Under the pieces are notes generated by a model. That model was not told the DNA's origin. It saw only the letters and a program-made list of their open reading frames with translations, and did not search any database. This document shows positions 52,987 through 62,459 of a DNA stretch of 64,000 nt, in pieces; the first letter of the stretch is position 1; each line of letters opens with the position of its first letter. The position numbers and the translations under genes are program-made. Source of the stretch: an uncultured Lachnobacterium sp. (GTDB taxonomy: Bacteria > Bacillota > Clostridia > Lachnospirales > Lachnospiraceae); the NCBI GenBank assembly GCA_900550545.1, contig URSS01000011.1, positions 1-64,000 on the forward strand, written 5' to 3'.

Positions 52987-54015
52987 ATGGCAACTGCTGT
53001 TAATACCGTTAAAGAGAAGAAACCATTTAGCTTAGGCAAATGGATAAAGAGCAGAAAAGGACAACAGGTTCTGATTTGTGGTGCGTTTATCATTATTCCA
53101 TTATTACTGCTCTTTGTATTTACATATTTACCATTTGGAAAGATGGTACAGTTTAGTTTTTACAAAATGAAATATACAACACCAGTAGACAAAAGACAGT
53201 TTGTTGGCTGGAAAAATTATATCGATGTATTTCGAAGAGATGATTGCTTTGGAGCTTTGAAACTGAGTTTGTACTACATTGTAGGTGCGTTAGTACAGTT
53301 AGTAATTGCATTGTTCCTTGCAACAATTTTGAGTTTTAAAGTAAAGGGAGGAAACTTATTTAAAGGACTTATGTTTTTCCCGTATCTGATTAGTGGTATC
53401 GCAATCGGTTTTATTTTTAAATTTTTCTATACCAGAGGATTTGTTTTTGACACAATTCTTCAGTGGTGTGGATTTAATCTTGATAATCTTCCATACTGGC
53501 TCAAAGATCAGAGCGTAAATAACTGGTCTTTGGTGGCAACCTCTGTATGGCGTTACATGGGACAGATGATGGTACTTTTTATTGGTGCGATCATGTCCGT
53601 AGACGCAGAGCTTTATGAGGCTGCAAACCTGGATGGTGCAAATAAATTACAGCAGTTTAAACATATTATTCTGCCAAGTATTAAAACAATTGTAACTTTA
53701 AATATTATTCTTGCGATCACAGGTTCACTGAGTGCTTTCGAGCAACCATTCGTTATTACTACTGGTGCAAACGGAACAGGAACTTACTTCGTAATCATGA
53801 ACCGTATCGCTCATACATCACAGAAGGTAGGTCTTGCATCTGCAATGGCAGTGGTTCTGTTGGTTATTATTTTGATTTGCGCAGGATTACAGCAGTTGTT
53901 CTTTAAATATGTTTTCCGTGATGCAAATTCAGAAGATGAATCATACAAGGCGAAGAAAGCTCGTATGAAGAGAGAAAAAGCAATGAGAAAAGCACAAGCG
54001 AAGGGAGGAAACTAG
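52987..54015 (+). CDS. Sugar ABC transporter permease (MalF type)
   Basis: The protein has 342 residues from ATG 52987, 8 bases after GGAGG; the in-frame ATG 52972 is upstream of the site. Six spans are likely. The EAA loop that contacts the ATPase reads ELYEAANLDGANKLQQFKHI near 203. A basic tail (KKARMKREKAMRKAQAKGG) is unusual but common in this group. It forms the channel with the next gene, which starts 2 bases after its stop codon. Confidence 0.93.
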   Translation: MATAVNTVKEKKPFSLGKWIKSRKGQQVLICGAFIIIPLLLLFVFTYLPFGKMVQFSFYKMKYTTPVDKRQFVGWKNYIDVFRRDDCFGALKLSLYYIVGALVQLVIALFLATILSFKVKGGNLFKGLMFFPYLISGIAIGFIFKFFYTRGFVFDTILQWCGFNLDNLPYWLKDQSVNNWSLVATSVWRYMGQMMVLFIGAIMSVDAELYEAANLDGANKLQQFKHIILPSIKTIVTLNIILAITGSLSAFEQPFVITTGANGTGTYFVIMNRIAHTSQKVGLASAMAVVLLVIILICAGLQQLFFKYVFRDANSEDESYKAKKARMKREKAMRKAQAKGGN

Positions 54016-54016
54016 G

Positions 54017-54883
54017 ATGGCAACAGTTAGTACAAAATCCGGAAAAACAGTTTCCGTAGGACCGATTATCTGGGGAGTATTAAAATATGTGATTTTGATT
54101 TTCTTCTCCCTGTGTGCAGTAGTGCCGATTATTTCATGTGTTGTTACCGCATTTAAGACAACGGAAGAGTATAATTCTACAAGTGTTATGACACTTCCGA
54201 AAAGCTGGTTAAATTTTGATAACTTTATAAAAGCATTTCAGGTTGCAGATATGGGGCATGCATTCATTAACTCTGTAATTGTTATGGTGTGTGTATTGAT
54301 TGTTTCCGTTATTATCGGAACACAGCTTGCATATGTTCTTGATCGTTTTAAGTTCCCTGGAAATGGATTGATCCGTAGCTTATTCTTGGTAGCATCTTTA
54401 CTTCCGGCAGTTGCAATGCAGGTAACTGTATACAACATTATGGGGGACTTGGGATTGATCAACCATTTATACGGTTACATTATCATGAGCTGTGGTACTG
54501 ATGTTATTTCAATCTACATTTTCATTCAGTTCATGGAAAATATATCCGTTTCTCTGGATGAGTCAGCAATTGTGGATGGTGCTTCTTATTGGACAATTTA
54601 CTGGAGAATTATTCTTCCATTGCTTCGTCCGGCAATTGTTACTGCATGTATCTTAAAAGGTGTAGGTATCTACAATGAGTACTACGCAGCAAACCTTTAT
54701 CTGCAGAGAAAAGAAATTCGTACAATGGCTATTTCACTTTATACATTCGTAGGACCAATGGGAAGCCAGTACAACTTGATCTGTGCAGGTGTTATTCTTT
54801 CCCTGTTACCGGCATTGATCGTATTTATTCTTTGCCAGAATCAGATTTATAGTGGAATTACACAGGGTGCTGTTAAGGGTTAA
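54017..54883 (+). CDS. Sugar ABC transporter permease (MalG type)
   Basis: The protein has 288 residues with six likely spans. The EAA loop is ESAIVDGASYWTIYWRIILP near 182, and the C-terminus NQIYSGITQGAVKG is the standard MalG ending. It pairs with the preceding permease. Compare the decayed permease stub at 40226, which has the same type of ending. Confidence 0.93.
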   Translation: MATVSTKSGKTVSVGPIIWGVLKYVILIFFSLCAVVPIISCVVTAFKTTEEYNSTSVMTLPKSWLNFDNFIKAFQVADMGHAFINSVIVMVCVLIVSVIIGTQLAYVLDRFKFPGNGLIRSLFLVASLLPAVAMQVTVYNIMGDLGLINHLYGYIIMSCGTDVISIYIFIQFMENISVSLDESAIVDGASYWTIYWRIILPLLRPAIVTACILKGVGIYNEYYAANLYLQRKEIRTMAISLYTFVGPMGSQYNLICAGVILSLLPALIVFILCQNQIYSGITQGAVKG

Positions 54884-54906
54884 TAAGAGAATAGAGGAAT
54901 GCAGAT

Positions 54907-56073
54907 ATGAATATGAAGGAAGAAATTAGAAATCATCTGGTGTCCGCAATTATTCCGTTTTGGAAGAACTTAAGAGATGATGAGTTCGGCGGATACTATG
55001 GATATATGGATTATGATTTGAAATTAAACAAGAAAGCAGAGAAAGGATGTATATTAAATAGCAGAATTACATGGTTTTTCTCTAATGCTTATACGCTTTT
55101 GAAAGATGAGAGTCTTTTGGAAGAAGCAGATCATGGATATGCTTTCCTGAAAGATCACTGCATTGATAAAGAAAATGGTGGTATTTACTGGTCCATGAAT
55201 TATGATGGAACACCACTTGATACGACCAAACACACATACAATCAGGCGTTTTGTATTTATGCACTTTCTTCTTACTATGAGGCATCTGGTAAGAAGGAGG
55301 CGCTTGATCTGGCAAAAGAACTGTTTGCCATGATCGAAGAAAAATGTACAGACGATCAAGGATATCTGGAAGCATTTACCAGAGATTTTAAACCGGAATC
55401 CAACGAGAAGTTATCGGAAAACGGAGTTCTGGCAGAAAAGACAATGAACACATTGTTACATGTTCTTGAGGCTTATACTGAGTTGTACCGTGTTTCAAAG
55501 GATGAAACGGTAAAAGAAAGACTTAAGTGGATTATGGATGTATTCGCAGACAAGGTTTACAATCCACAGTTAAAGCGTCAGGAAGTATTCTTTGATAAAA
55601 ACTATAATAGTATTATTGATTTACATTCTTATGGACATGATATTGAGACCGCATGGCTTATGGACAGAACCCTTGAAATTGTGAACGAAGAATCTTATAC
55701 AAAGAAGATCTCACCAATAACCAGAGCTTTGACAGAGAATATTTACAACGTTGCGTTTGACGGACATTCACTGTCAAATGAGTGTGATAAGGGTGTTGTG
55801 GATACCAACCGTGTATGGTGGGTACAGGCTGAGACGGTTATCGGTTTCCTGAATGGATATGAAAAGGATCCAACAAAGATACAGTATAAGGAAGCAGCTG
55901 AGGCAACCTGGCAGTTTATTAAGGATTATGTCATTGATAAACGTCCGGGATCTGAATGGTTCTGGCTGGTAAGACAGGATGGAACTCCGGTAGAAGGAGA
56001 ACCAATTGTTGAACCGTGGAAATGCCCATATCATAATGGAAGAATGTGTATGGAAGTGATGAGGAGACTTTAA
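54907..56073 (+). CDS. AGE-family epimerase, cellobiose 2-epimerase type
   Basis: The protein has 388 residues in an (alpha/alpha)6 barrel. RITWFFSNAY, KHTYNQAFCIYALSSYY, LHSYGHDIETAWLM near 241 (catalytic His) and VWWVQAETVIGF near 308 match cellobiose 2-epimerases. It converts the reducing-end mannose of beta-1,4-mannobiose and longer chains to glucose, giving mannosylglucose for the next gene's product. The family also has GlcNAc 2-epimerases, but the context decides. It is in the cytosol, in line with the permeases and phosphorylases. Confidence 0.9.
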   Translation: MNMKEEIRNHLVSAIIPFWKNLRDDEFGGYYGYMDYDLKLNKKAEKGCILNSRITWFFSNAYTLLKDESLLEEADHGYAFLKDHCIDKENGGIYWSMNYDGTPLDTTKHTYNQAFCIYALSSYYEASGKKEALDLAKELFAMIEEKCTDDQGYLEAFTRDFKPESNEKLSENGVLAEKTMNTLLHVLEAYTELYRVSKDETVKERLKWIMDVFADKVYNPQLKRQEVFFDKNYNSIIDLHSYGHDIETAWLMDRTLEIVNEESYTKKISPITRALTENIYNVAFDGHSLSNECDKGVVDTNRVWWVQAETVIGFLNGYEKDPTKIQYKEAAEATWQFIKDYVIDKRPGSEWFWLVRQDGTPVEGEPIVEPWKCPYHNGRMCMEVMRRL

Positions 56074-57252
56074 ATGATGCATGAGAGATATTATGTAGAA
56101 TTAGCAAAGCAGGAAAAACTGCTTTCACGTAAAAATGAAAAAAGCGATTTCTATAACGGTGTATTTGACCGTTATGTGAATCCAGTTCTTACAAGAGATA
56201 TGATTCCACTTACCTGGAGATATGATTTAAATCCAGAGACAAACCCTTTCTTTATGGAACGTCTTGGAATCAACGCAGTAATGAATTCTGGTGCTATTTA
56301 TTTAAATGGCAAGTATTATCTGGTAGCCAGAATCGAAGGCAATGATCGTAAATCTTTCTTCGGTGTTGCAGAGAGTGATAATGGAATTGATGGATTCCGT
56401 TTCTGGGATTACCCGATTTTACTGGATGATGTATGTCCAGAAGAGACAAACGTATATGATATGCGTCTGACACAGCACGAAGATGGATATATTTATGGTG
56501 TGTTCTGTTCAGAAAGCAAAGATACAAGTGTAAATGATCTGTCAGCTGCTGTAGCTGCTGCCGGAATCGTTCGTACCAAGGATTTGAAGCATTGGGAGAG
56601 ACTTGATAATCTTACAACACTTCGTTCCCCACAGCAGAGAAACGTAGTTCTTCATCCGGAATTTGTTGATGGAAAGTATGCGTTCTATACACGTCCAATG
56701 GATGACTTCATTGAGACAGGAAGCGGCGGGGGAATCGGCTTCGGATTGTGTGAAGATATTACACATGCAGTGATCGATGAGGAGAAGATGACCAGTCTTC
56801 GTAAGTACCACACAATTACAGAAGCAAAGAATGGTGCTGGTGCTACCCCAATCAAGACTGACAAGGGCTGGATTCATATTGCACATGGTGTAAGAAATAC
56901 AGCAGCAGGTCTTCGTTATGTAATTTATGCATTTGCAACAGACTTAAATGATCCTTCCAAGGTAATCGCAGAGCCATCCGGACTGCTGATCGGACCAAGG
57001 GGTGAAGAGCGCGTTGGTGATGTATCTAACGTAGTATTTACAAATGGTGCAATTGTAAATGATAACAATGAAGTATTTATTTACTATGCTTCAAGTGATA
57101 CAAGAATGCACGTTGCAACAACTACCATCGATCGCCTGATCGATTATGTATTCAATACACCACAGGATCCGGGAAGAAGTGTGGAATGTGTTGCACAGAG
57201 ATGTGAATTAATTAAGAAAAACTTAGAGTTCCTTGCAAAAGAGAGCAAATAA
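56074..57252 (+). CDS. GH130 beta-1,4-mannosylglucose phosphorylase-like (GH130_1)
   Basis: The protein has 392 residues in a five-bladed propeller. RYVNPVLTRDMIPLTWRYDL, GINAVMNSGAIYLNGKYYLV, ARIEGNDRKSFFGVAES, VYDMRLT (catalytic Asp region) and HGVRNTAAGLRY match GH130_1 mannosylglucose phosphorylases. It splits Man-beta-1,4-Glc with phosphate into Man-1-P and Glc. Its substrate is the product of the epimerase gene that ends one base earlier. ATG codons at 56074 and 56077 are both possible. Confidence 0.9.
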   Translation: MMHERYYVELAKQEKLLSRKNEKSDFYNGVFDRYVNPVLTRDMIPLTWRYDLNPETNPFFMERLGINAVMNSGAIYLNGKYYLVARIEGNDRKSFFGVAESDNGIDGFRFWDYPILLDDVCPEETNVYDMRLTQHEDGYIYGVFCSESKDTSVNDLSAAVAAAGIVRTKDLKHWERLDNLTTLRSPQQRNVVLHPEFVDGKYAFYTRPMDDFIETGSGGGIGFGLCEDITHAVIDEEKMTSLRKYHTITEAKNGAGATPIKTDKGWIHIAHGVRNTAAGLRYVIYAFATDLNDPSKVIAEPSGLLIGPRGEERVGDVSNVVFTNGAIVNDNNEVFIYYASSDTRMHVATTTIDRLIDYVFNTPQDPGRSVECVAQRCELIKKNLEFLAKESK

Positions 57253-57265
57253 TAGGAGGATAATT

Positions 57266-58288
57266 ATGAGTAATGTAAAAATGCTGACTCCACCAGTACC
57301 AAATGTACCTTGGCAGGAGAAGCCGGAAGGCATCAAAGATGCTCCAATCTGGAGATATACAGAGAACCCAATCATCGGAAGAAATCCGGTAAAGGGTGTT
57401 GCACGTATTTTTAACAGTGCAGTTATGCCATATGGTGATGAGTTTATCGGAGTGTTCCGTGGCGAGCAGGTAAACGGTATCCCATATATTTATCTTGGAA
57501 GAAGTAAAGATGCAATTCACTGGAATTTCGAAGAGAACAAGATTCCTTTCGTAGATGAGAATGGTGAGCCATTCATGCCGGTATATGCATATGATCCTAG
57601 ATTAGTAAAAGTAGAAGACACATATTACATTATCTGGTGTCAGGATTTCTACGGAGCAGCAATCGGTATGGCAAAGACACAGGATTTCAAGACATTCACA
57701 AGAATTGAGAATCCATTCCTCCCATTTAACCGTAATGCAGTACTGTTCCCAAGAAAGATCAATGGAAACTTTATGATGCTTTCCCGTCCATCCGATAGTG
57801 GACATACACCATTCGGTGATATCTTCGTAAGTGAGAGCCCGGATCTGGTATACTGGGGCAAGCACAGACACGTAATGGGCAAAGGCTCAGAGTGGTGGGA
57901 GTCTCTTAAGATTGGTGGCGGAGCTGCCCCAATTGAGACATCAGAAGGTTGGTTACTGTTCTACCACGGTGTTAGTGGAACATGTAACGGATATGTTTAC
58001 TCTATTGGTGGAGCAATTCTCGATATTGATAATCCATCAATTGTTAAATATCGTTGTGAGAATTTCCTTCTCACTCCGGAAGAGTGGTATGAGGAGCGTG
58101 GATTCGTACCGAACGTATGCTTCCCATGTGCAACCATTCACGATAGTGAGTCTGGCAAGATTGCAATTTACTACGGAGCTGCAGACAGCTATGTAGGTCT
58201 TGCATTCACAAAGTTAGACGAGATCGTAGATTATATTAAGTCAAACAGTGTCGTCACAGAAACAGATACTGAGATCGGCAGAAGATAG
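57266..58288 (+). CDS. GH130 beta-1,4-mannooligosaccharide phosphorylase-like (GH130_2)
   Basis: The protein has 340 residues from ATG 57266, after AGGAGG. It is a propeller enzyme with YAYDPRLVKVEDTYYIIWCQ near 102 (catalytic Asp), RNAVLFPRKINGNFMMLSRP, KIGGGAAPIETSEGWLLFYH and YGAADSYVGLAF. It removes terminal mannose from beta-1,4-mannooligosaccharides as Man-1-P. It complements the GH130_1 enzyme, and the two share only modest sequence similarity. A terminator follows, so it ends the importer segment. Confidence 0.9.
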   Translation: MSNVKMLTPPVPNVPWQEKPEGIKDAPIWRYTENPIIGRNPVKGVARIFNSAVMPYGDEFIGVFRGEQVNGIPYIYLGRSKDAIHWNFEENKIPFVDENGEPFMPVYAYDPRLVKVEDTYYIIWCQDFYGAAIGMAKTQDFKTFTRIENPFLPFNRNAVLFPRKINGNFMMLSRPSDSGHTPFGDIFVSESPDLVYWGKHRHVMGKGSEWWESLKIGGGAAPIETSEGWLLFYHGVSGTCNGYVYSIGGAILDIDNPSIVKYRCENFLLTPEEWYEERGFVPNVCFPCATIHDSESGKIAIYYGAADSYVGLAFTKLDEIVDYIKSNSVVTETDTEIGRR

Positions 58289-58361
58289 TTAGTTTCTTTT
58301 TCTTTAACTTCCTGCGGGCAGCATGGCTGCCTGTCGGGAACCTTCCCTTTGAATTATTGAG

Positions 58362-58394
58362 AACATTGGCAATCTCCCTTGCCAATGTTTTCTT
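58362..58394 (+). terminator. Terminator between GH130_2 and the CE17-like gene
   Basis: AACATTGGCAA (58362-58372) pairs perfectly with TTGCCAATGTT (58379-58389), then a T-rich tail. A smaller GGCAGC/GCTGCC hairpin lies at 58317-58331. It may reduce, rather than block, expression of the downstream esterase genes, as no strong new promoter is obvious. Confidence 0.75.
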
Positions 58395-58475
58395 AAGTTT
58401 AAGGAATTTGTGTATACATTAGCCGACGGACAGTGTGTACAGGAGAAAGGAAAAGAATGCGGAAAGAGGAAAGAT

Positions 58476-59591
58476 ATGGAGTATAAAATCAATCGGGAAA
58501 ATGGAATTACCAATCGTGGAAATTTGACACGGTTGAAAAAGTTGATGAAACGTGCACAAAAAGGAGAGACAATCACACTGGGATTTTTGGGTGGATCGAT
58601 CACACAGGGAAGTCTGGCAAGTCAGCCAAATCTGTGTTACGCTTATCGTGTATATTCATGGTGGTGCAAGACGTTTCCACAATCAAAATTTGTATATATC
58701 AATGCGGGAATCGGAGGAACCAATTCGCAGTTTGGTGTGGCTCGTGTCGAGGATGATCTGCTTAGTTCCCATCCGGATTTTGTGATTACAGAGTTTTCGG
58801 TGAATGATCTTAGTACAGAACATTTTTGTGAAACCTATGAAGGTGTGGTTCGGCGTGTCTATCTGGCAGATGGGGAACCAGCGGTGTTACTTGTACATAA
58901 TGTGTATTATGACAGTGGTTCGAATGCGCAGGTGCAGCATGCAAAAATAGGACGTCATTATCAGCTTCCTTGTGTCAGCATGCAGAGCACGATTTATCCG
59001 GAAATTTTATCTGGGCAGATTGAAAATCGCATGATAACCGAAGATGATCTGCATCCAAACGATCTGGGACATGAATTGGTTGCTTCAGTAATTACGTATT
59101 TTTTGGAAAAAGTACTTGCAGAAGTTGATCAGTCAGAACAGCCGGAGCAGAATTTCCCAAGACCGCTGACACTGAATACCTATGAAAAATCTGTGCGCTA
59201 CCAGAATTACAATTGCAAGCCACGTATGGATGGATTTATTTCGGATCAGGAGCCACAGGGAAATATTACAGATATTTTTAAACGTGGCTGGTATGCAAGT
59301 GATAAAGGTGATAAATTAAAATTCACAATTGAAGCCACAGGAATTTCTGTTCAGTACCGGAAGGCTGTCAACTGTGGCGCACCGGTGGCGAGTATTGTGA
59401 TTGATGGAGATGAGTCAAAGGCACGTCTGCTGGATGGTAATTTCCCAGGTGGATGGGGAAATATGCTGGAATTGGAGACAATTACAGAGCATGGGCCATT
59501 GAGAGAACATATCGTAGAAATTGAAATTGTAGAAGAAGCAGAGGAAAAGAAAAATGCATTTTATCTTGTCTCGCTTCTTGCAACAAAGTAA
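58476..59591 (+). CDS. SGNH acetyl esterase with CBM35-like C-terminus (CE17-like)
   Basis: The protein has 371 residues from ATG 58476, after GAGG; the upstream in-frame ATG 58410 lacks a site. The SGNH blocks are FLGGSITQG (Ser near 41), GIGGTNSQFG, TEFSVND and DLHPNDLGH near 190 (catalytic His). The C-terminal 130 residues form a beta-sandwich resembling the CBM35 of the Roseburia CE17 mannan esterase. It has no signal peptide, so it would deacetylate imported mannooligosaccharides in the cytosol. The assignment rests on architecture and context. Confidence 0.85.
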   Translation: MEYKINRENGITNRGNLTRLKKLMKRAQKGETITLGFLGGSITQGSLASQPNLCYAYRVYSWWCKTFPQSKFVYINAGIGGTNSQFGVARVEDDLLSSHPDFVITEFSVNDLSTEHFCETYEGVVRRVYLADGEPAVLLVHNVYYDSGSNAQVQHAKIGRHYQLPCVSMQSTIYPEILSGQIENRMITEDDLHPNDLGHELVASVITYFLEKVLAEVDQSEQPEQNFPRPLTLNTYEKSVRYQNYNCKPRMDGFISDQEPQGNITDIFKRGWYASDKGDKLKFTIEATGISVQYRKAVNCGAPVASIVIDGDESKARLLDGNFPGGWGNMLELETITEHGPLREHIVEIEIVEEAEEKKNAFYLVSLLATK

Positions 59592-59616
59592 ATGTAGAAA
59601 ATGATTGGAGCGTAAA

Positions 59617-60558
59617 ATGAGCAAAGAAATTTTATTTTTAAATCCTGTATTCACCCACAATATCTGGGGTGGAACAAAACTCCGCGAAGAATATGGTTAT
59701 GATATTCAGGGTGATGATATTGGAGAGTGTTGGGGAATTGCAGCACATGACAATGGTGACTGTACGATTAAAAACGGAACTTATGCGGGCAAGACACTTG
59801 CAACACTCTGGAAAGAGCATCGTGAAGTGTTCGGAGGAATTGATGGTCAGCGTTTTCCACTTCTTGTCAAGATCATTGATGCAAAAGATGATTTAAGTAT
59901 TCAGGTACATCCGGATGATGCATATGCTGCAGAACATGAGAATGGCTCTTTTGGTAAGATGGAATGCTGGTATATTCTGGACTGCCCGGAGAATGCAACA
60001 CTTGTCATTGGGCATAATGCAAAGACAAAAGAAGAGTTAGAAGATATGGTAAATAACAAACGCTGGTCAGATCTGATTCGTGAGATCCCTGTAAAGAAGG
60101 GGGATTTTATTCAGATTGATCCGGGTACCGTTCATGCAATCAAAGGTGGTCTGACCATTTTGGAGACACAGCAGAACAGTGATATTACTTATCGTGTATA
60201 TGATTATGATCGCCTCAGCAACGGACAGCCACGTCAGCTGCATGTAAAGCAGAGTCTTGATGTGATTACTGTTCCTGCAAAACCAGTGGAAGACAGTGTG
60301 ATTCATGTTGGCGAAGGCAAAAAGAATGAGATGCAGCAACTGATCGAGTGCCAGTACTATAAAGTATTCAAACTCGATGTAGATGGAACTGCAACTGTTT
60401 GTGAGAATGCGCCGTTTTTAATTATGAGTGTGGTAGAAGGAAACGGAACCATCGACGGACAGGAGATCAAGAAAGGTTCTCATTTTATTATTCCGGCCGG
60501 ATATGGCGAAGTAAAATTCGAAGGTAATATGGAAATTATCGCATCAACGGTTGCATAA
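59617..60558 (+). CDS. manA: Mannose-6-phosphate isomerase, class I
   Basis: The protein has 313 residues from ATG 59617, after GGAG; ATG 59605 is upstream. Zinc residues lie in LSIQVHPDD near 93, KMECWYIL near 116 and GTVHAIKGG near 170, the short Firmicutes type. FTHNIWGGTKLREEYGY is the N-terminal signature. It converts Man-6-P to Fru-6-P, the last step that joins the mannan pathway to glycolysis. It sits between the two esterase genes. Confidence 0.94.
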   Translation: MSKEILFLNPVFTHNIWGGTKLREEYGYDIQGDDIGECWGIAAHDNGDCTIKNGTYAGKTLATLWKEHREVFGGIDGQRFPLLVKIIDAKDDLSIQVHPDDAYAAEHENGSFGKMECWYILDCPENATLVIGHNAKTKEELEDMVNNKRWSDLIREIPVKKGDFIQIDPGTVHAIKGGLTILETQQNSDITYRVYDYDRLSNGQPRQLHVKQSLDVITVPAKPVEDSVIHVGEGKKNEMQQLIECQYYKVFKLDVDGTATVCENAPFLIMSVVEGNGTIDGQEIKKGSHFIIPAGYGEVKFEGNMEIIASTVA

Positions 60559-60588
60559 GAAATTATAATTATGAAAGAGGTAAACATA

Positions 60589-61626
60589 ATGAATGTATTT
60601 TTAGATGCACCGGAACTGTCTTATACAGGCCGTGTGGATATGCGGAACCCGAAGAAACCGGAATTTGTATTTCCGGCTACATCCCTACAGTTCCGTTTTC
60701 ATGGAAAAGCTGCAGTTTTAACGGTAAGTAATCGTCGTGCGTACTGGCAGAACAGTGTGGGTGCAATCATTGATGGTCAGCAAAAATGTTTTCCGTTAAA
60801 CGATACAGGAGAAACAGTGTTGCGATTGCTGGATGAAGCGGAAGATGCGGATCATGAAATTATGATTTTTAAGCGTATGGACAGCTGCCATGAGATGGTT
60901 CTTGAAGCATTGGAATTGTCTCGTGGAAGTGTCTTGCTTCCTCCACCGGAAAAACCGAATCGTCGCATCGAAGTATATGGGGATTCGGTTTCGGCAGGAG
61001 AGGTTTCCGAAGCTGTGGATTATGTGGGAAAAGAAGATCCGGAACATAACGGTGAGTATTCCAATAGCTGGTATTCTTACAGTTGGATGACTGCAAGAAA
61101 GCTTGGAGCACAGATCCATGACATTGCACAGGGAGGAATCGCTCTGCTTGATAACACAGGCTGGTTTAATGCGCCGGACTATATCGGCATGGAGACTGCT
61201 TGGGATAAAGTCCATTATAATCCGCAGTTTGGCCCTGCAACTAACTGGGACTTTTCCCTGTATCGTCCGCAGCTTGTGATTGTTGCAATCGGTCAGAATG
61301 ACAATCATCCGGAAGACTATATGAAAGAAGAACCAAATGGCGCAAAAGCGCAGAACTGGAAAAAGCATTATGAAGCTTTTTTACGTAAGCTTCGCAGTAC
61401 ATATCCGCAGGCACATATTGTCTGTATTACGACTTTGTTGTGGCATGATGCCAACTGGGATGCTGCAATCGAGGAAGTATGCAGCAGCCTCCAGGATGAA
61501 AAGATTACCCATCATCTCTTTACGCGAAATGGTAAAGGTACACCGGGACATCAGAGAATCCCGGAGGCTGAAGAGATGTCGGATGAACTTTGTGCATATA
61601 TCGAAAGCCTCAATATTCAGTGGTAA
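60589..61626 (+). CDS. CE2-family acetyl esterase
   Basis: The protein has 345 residues from ATG 60589, after GAGG; ATG 60571 is upstream of the site. The N-terminal jelly-roll (FRFHGKAAVLTVSN) precedes an SGNH domain with Ser in EVYGDSVSAGE near 132, GGIALLD, AIGQNDNHPEDY and the catalytic His in GTPGHQRIPEAEEM near 319. This layout is that of CE2. It removes O-acetyl groups from different positions than CE17, so the pair can fully deacetylate the oligomer. No signal peptide is visible. Confidence 0.88.
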   Translation: MNVFLDAPELSYTGRVDMRNPKKPEFVFPATSLQFRFHGKAAVLTVSNRRAYWQNSVGAIIDGQQKCFPLNDTGETVLRLLDEAEDADHEIMIFKRMDSCHEMVLEALELSRGSVLLPPPEKPNRRIEVYGDSVSAGEVSEAVDYVGKEDPEHNGEYSNSWYSYSWMTARKLGAQIHDIAQGGIALLDNTGWFNAPDYIGMETAWDKVHYNPQFGPATNWDFSLYRPQLVIVAIGQNDNHPEDYMKEEPNGAKAQNWKKHYEAFLRKLRSTYPQAHIVCITTLLWHDANWDAAIEEVCSSLQDEKITHHLFTRNGKGTPGHQRIPEAEEMSDELCAYIESLNIQW

Positions 61627-61680
61627 TCATTTACACAGACGCATAGTATATAGAGATATTGAAAGCGTGTGTAGTGATGT

Positions 61681-62385
61681 ATGAAATATAAAAATCTGGT
61701 AAAGCGCATTGGATGTAAAATATTATTTTTGCTTTTGGCATTTATGCTGGGATGGCTTTTTGGAATGATCATGAATTCTTTTTATGGAAAAGATCATATG
61801 ATAGTAACATTATCGACAGTGGCGGAGGAAAGTAAGCAGATTGCAATTACATTCGATGATGGACCGAATCCTGATTATACAATGAAATTATTGAAAGGAC
61901 TAAAGAAACGTGGTGTAAAAGCCACGTTTTTTGTATTGGGTGAAGAAGTAGAGCGTTATCCGGACATACTAAAAGCAACATATGACGATGGTCATATGAT
62001 AGGCGTACATTCTTACCAGCATGTAAATTTTGGGCAGATCGGAGATGCGGCGGCACTGGAACAGGTGGAAAAAACACAGCAGGCAATTTATGATGTGACG
62101 GGCGAATATACCGGTTATATCCGGCCACCCTATGGATGCTGGAAAAAAGAACTGGATCAGGAATTGCCAATGATCGAGGTATTGTGGGACATTGACCCGT
62201 TAGACTGGGCAACAAAAGATGCAGATACAGTTGTGCAGAGGGTATTGCAAAAAATCCCGAATGGGAGTATTATTTTGCTCCATGATGCATCCGAATCCTC
62301 GGTTTCAGCAGCTTTTACAATCATTGATACACTGCAGAAACAGGGCTATGAATTTGTTACTGTGGAAGAATTGATGCTAGAATAA
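61681..62385 (+). CDS. Membrane-anchored polysaccharide deacetylase (NodB/CE4)
   Basis: The protein has 234 residues. One N-terminal span (ILFLLLAFMLGWLFGMIM, near 12-29) anchors it outside the membrane. The NodB motifs are complete: TFDDGPNPD near 57 (catalytic base and metal Asp), HSYQH near 109 (metal His pair), RPPYG near 149, WDIDPLDW and ILLHDAS near 199. It removes N-acetyl groups from peptidoglycan or similar glycan. It would fit lysozyme resistance, but it is far from the SigV pair and no ECF promoter is seen here. The ribosome site is weak. Confidence 0.88.
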   Translation: MKYKNLVKRIGCKILFLLLAFMLGWLFGMIMNSFYGKDHMIVTLSTVAEESKQIAITFDDGPNPDYTMKLLKGLKKRGVKATFFVLGEEVERYPDILKATYDDGHMIGVHSYQHVNFGQIGDAAALEQVEKTQQAIYDVTGEYTGYIRPPYGCWKKELDQELPMIEVLWDIDPLDWATKDADTVVQRVLQKIPNGSIILLHDASESSVSAAFTIIDTLQKQGYEFVTVEELMLE

Positions 62386-62393
62386 AACAGTAT

Positions 62394-62422
62394 TTGTTAT
62401 TAAAGAAATTACGTGTTAGAAT
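62394..62422 (+). promoter_or_regulatory. Promoter of the DUF3737-SH3 unit
   Basis: TTGTTA (62394-62399), a 17-base spacer and TAGAAT (62417-62422) with an extending TG at 62414-62415, 37 bases before the start. Confidence 0.6.
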
Positions 62423-62459
62423 AGGATAGTGTAAAGCTTAATACGAAAGAGGATTAAAA

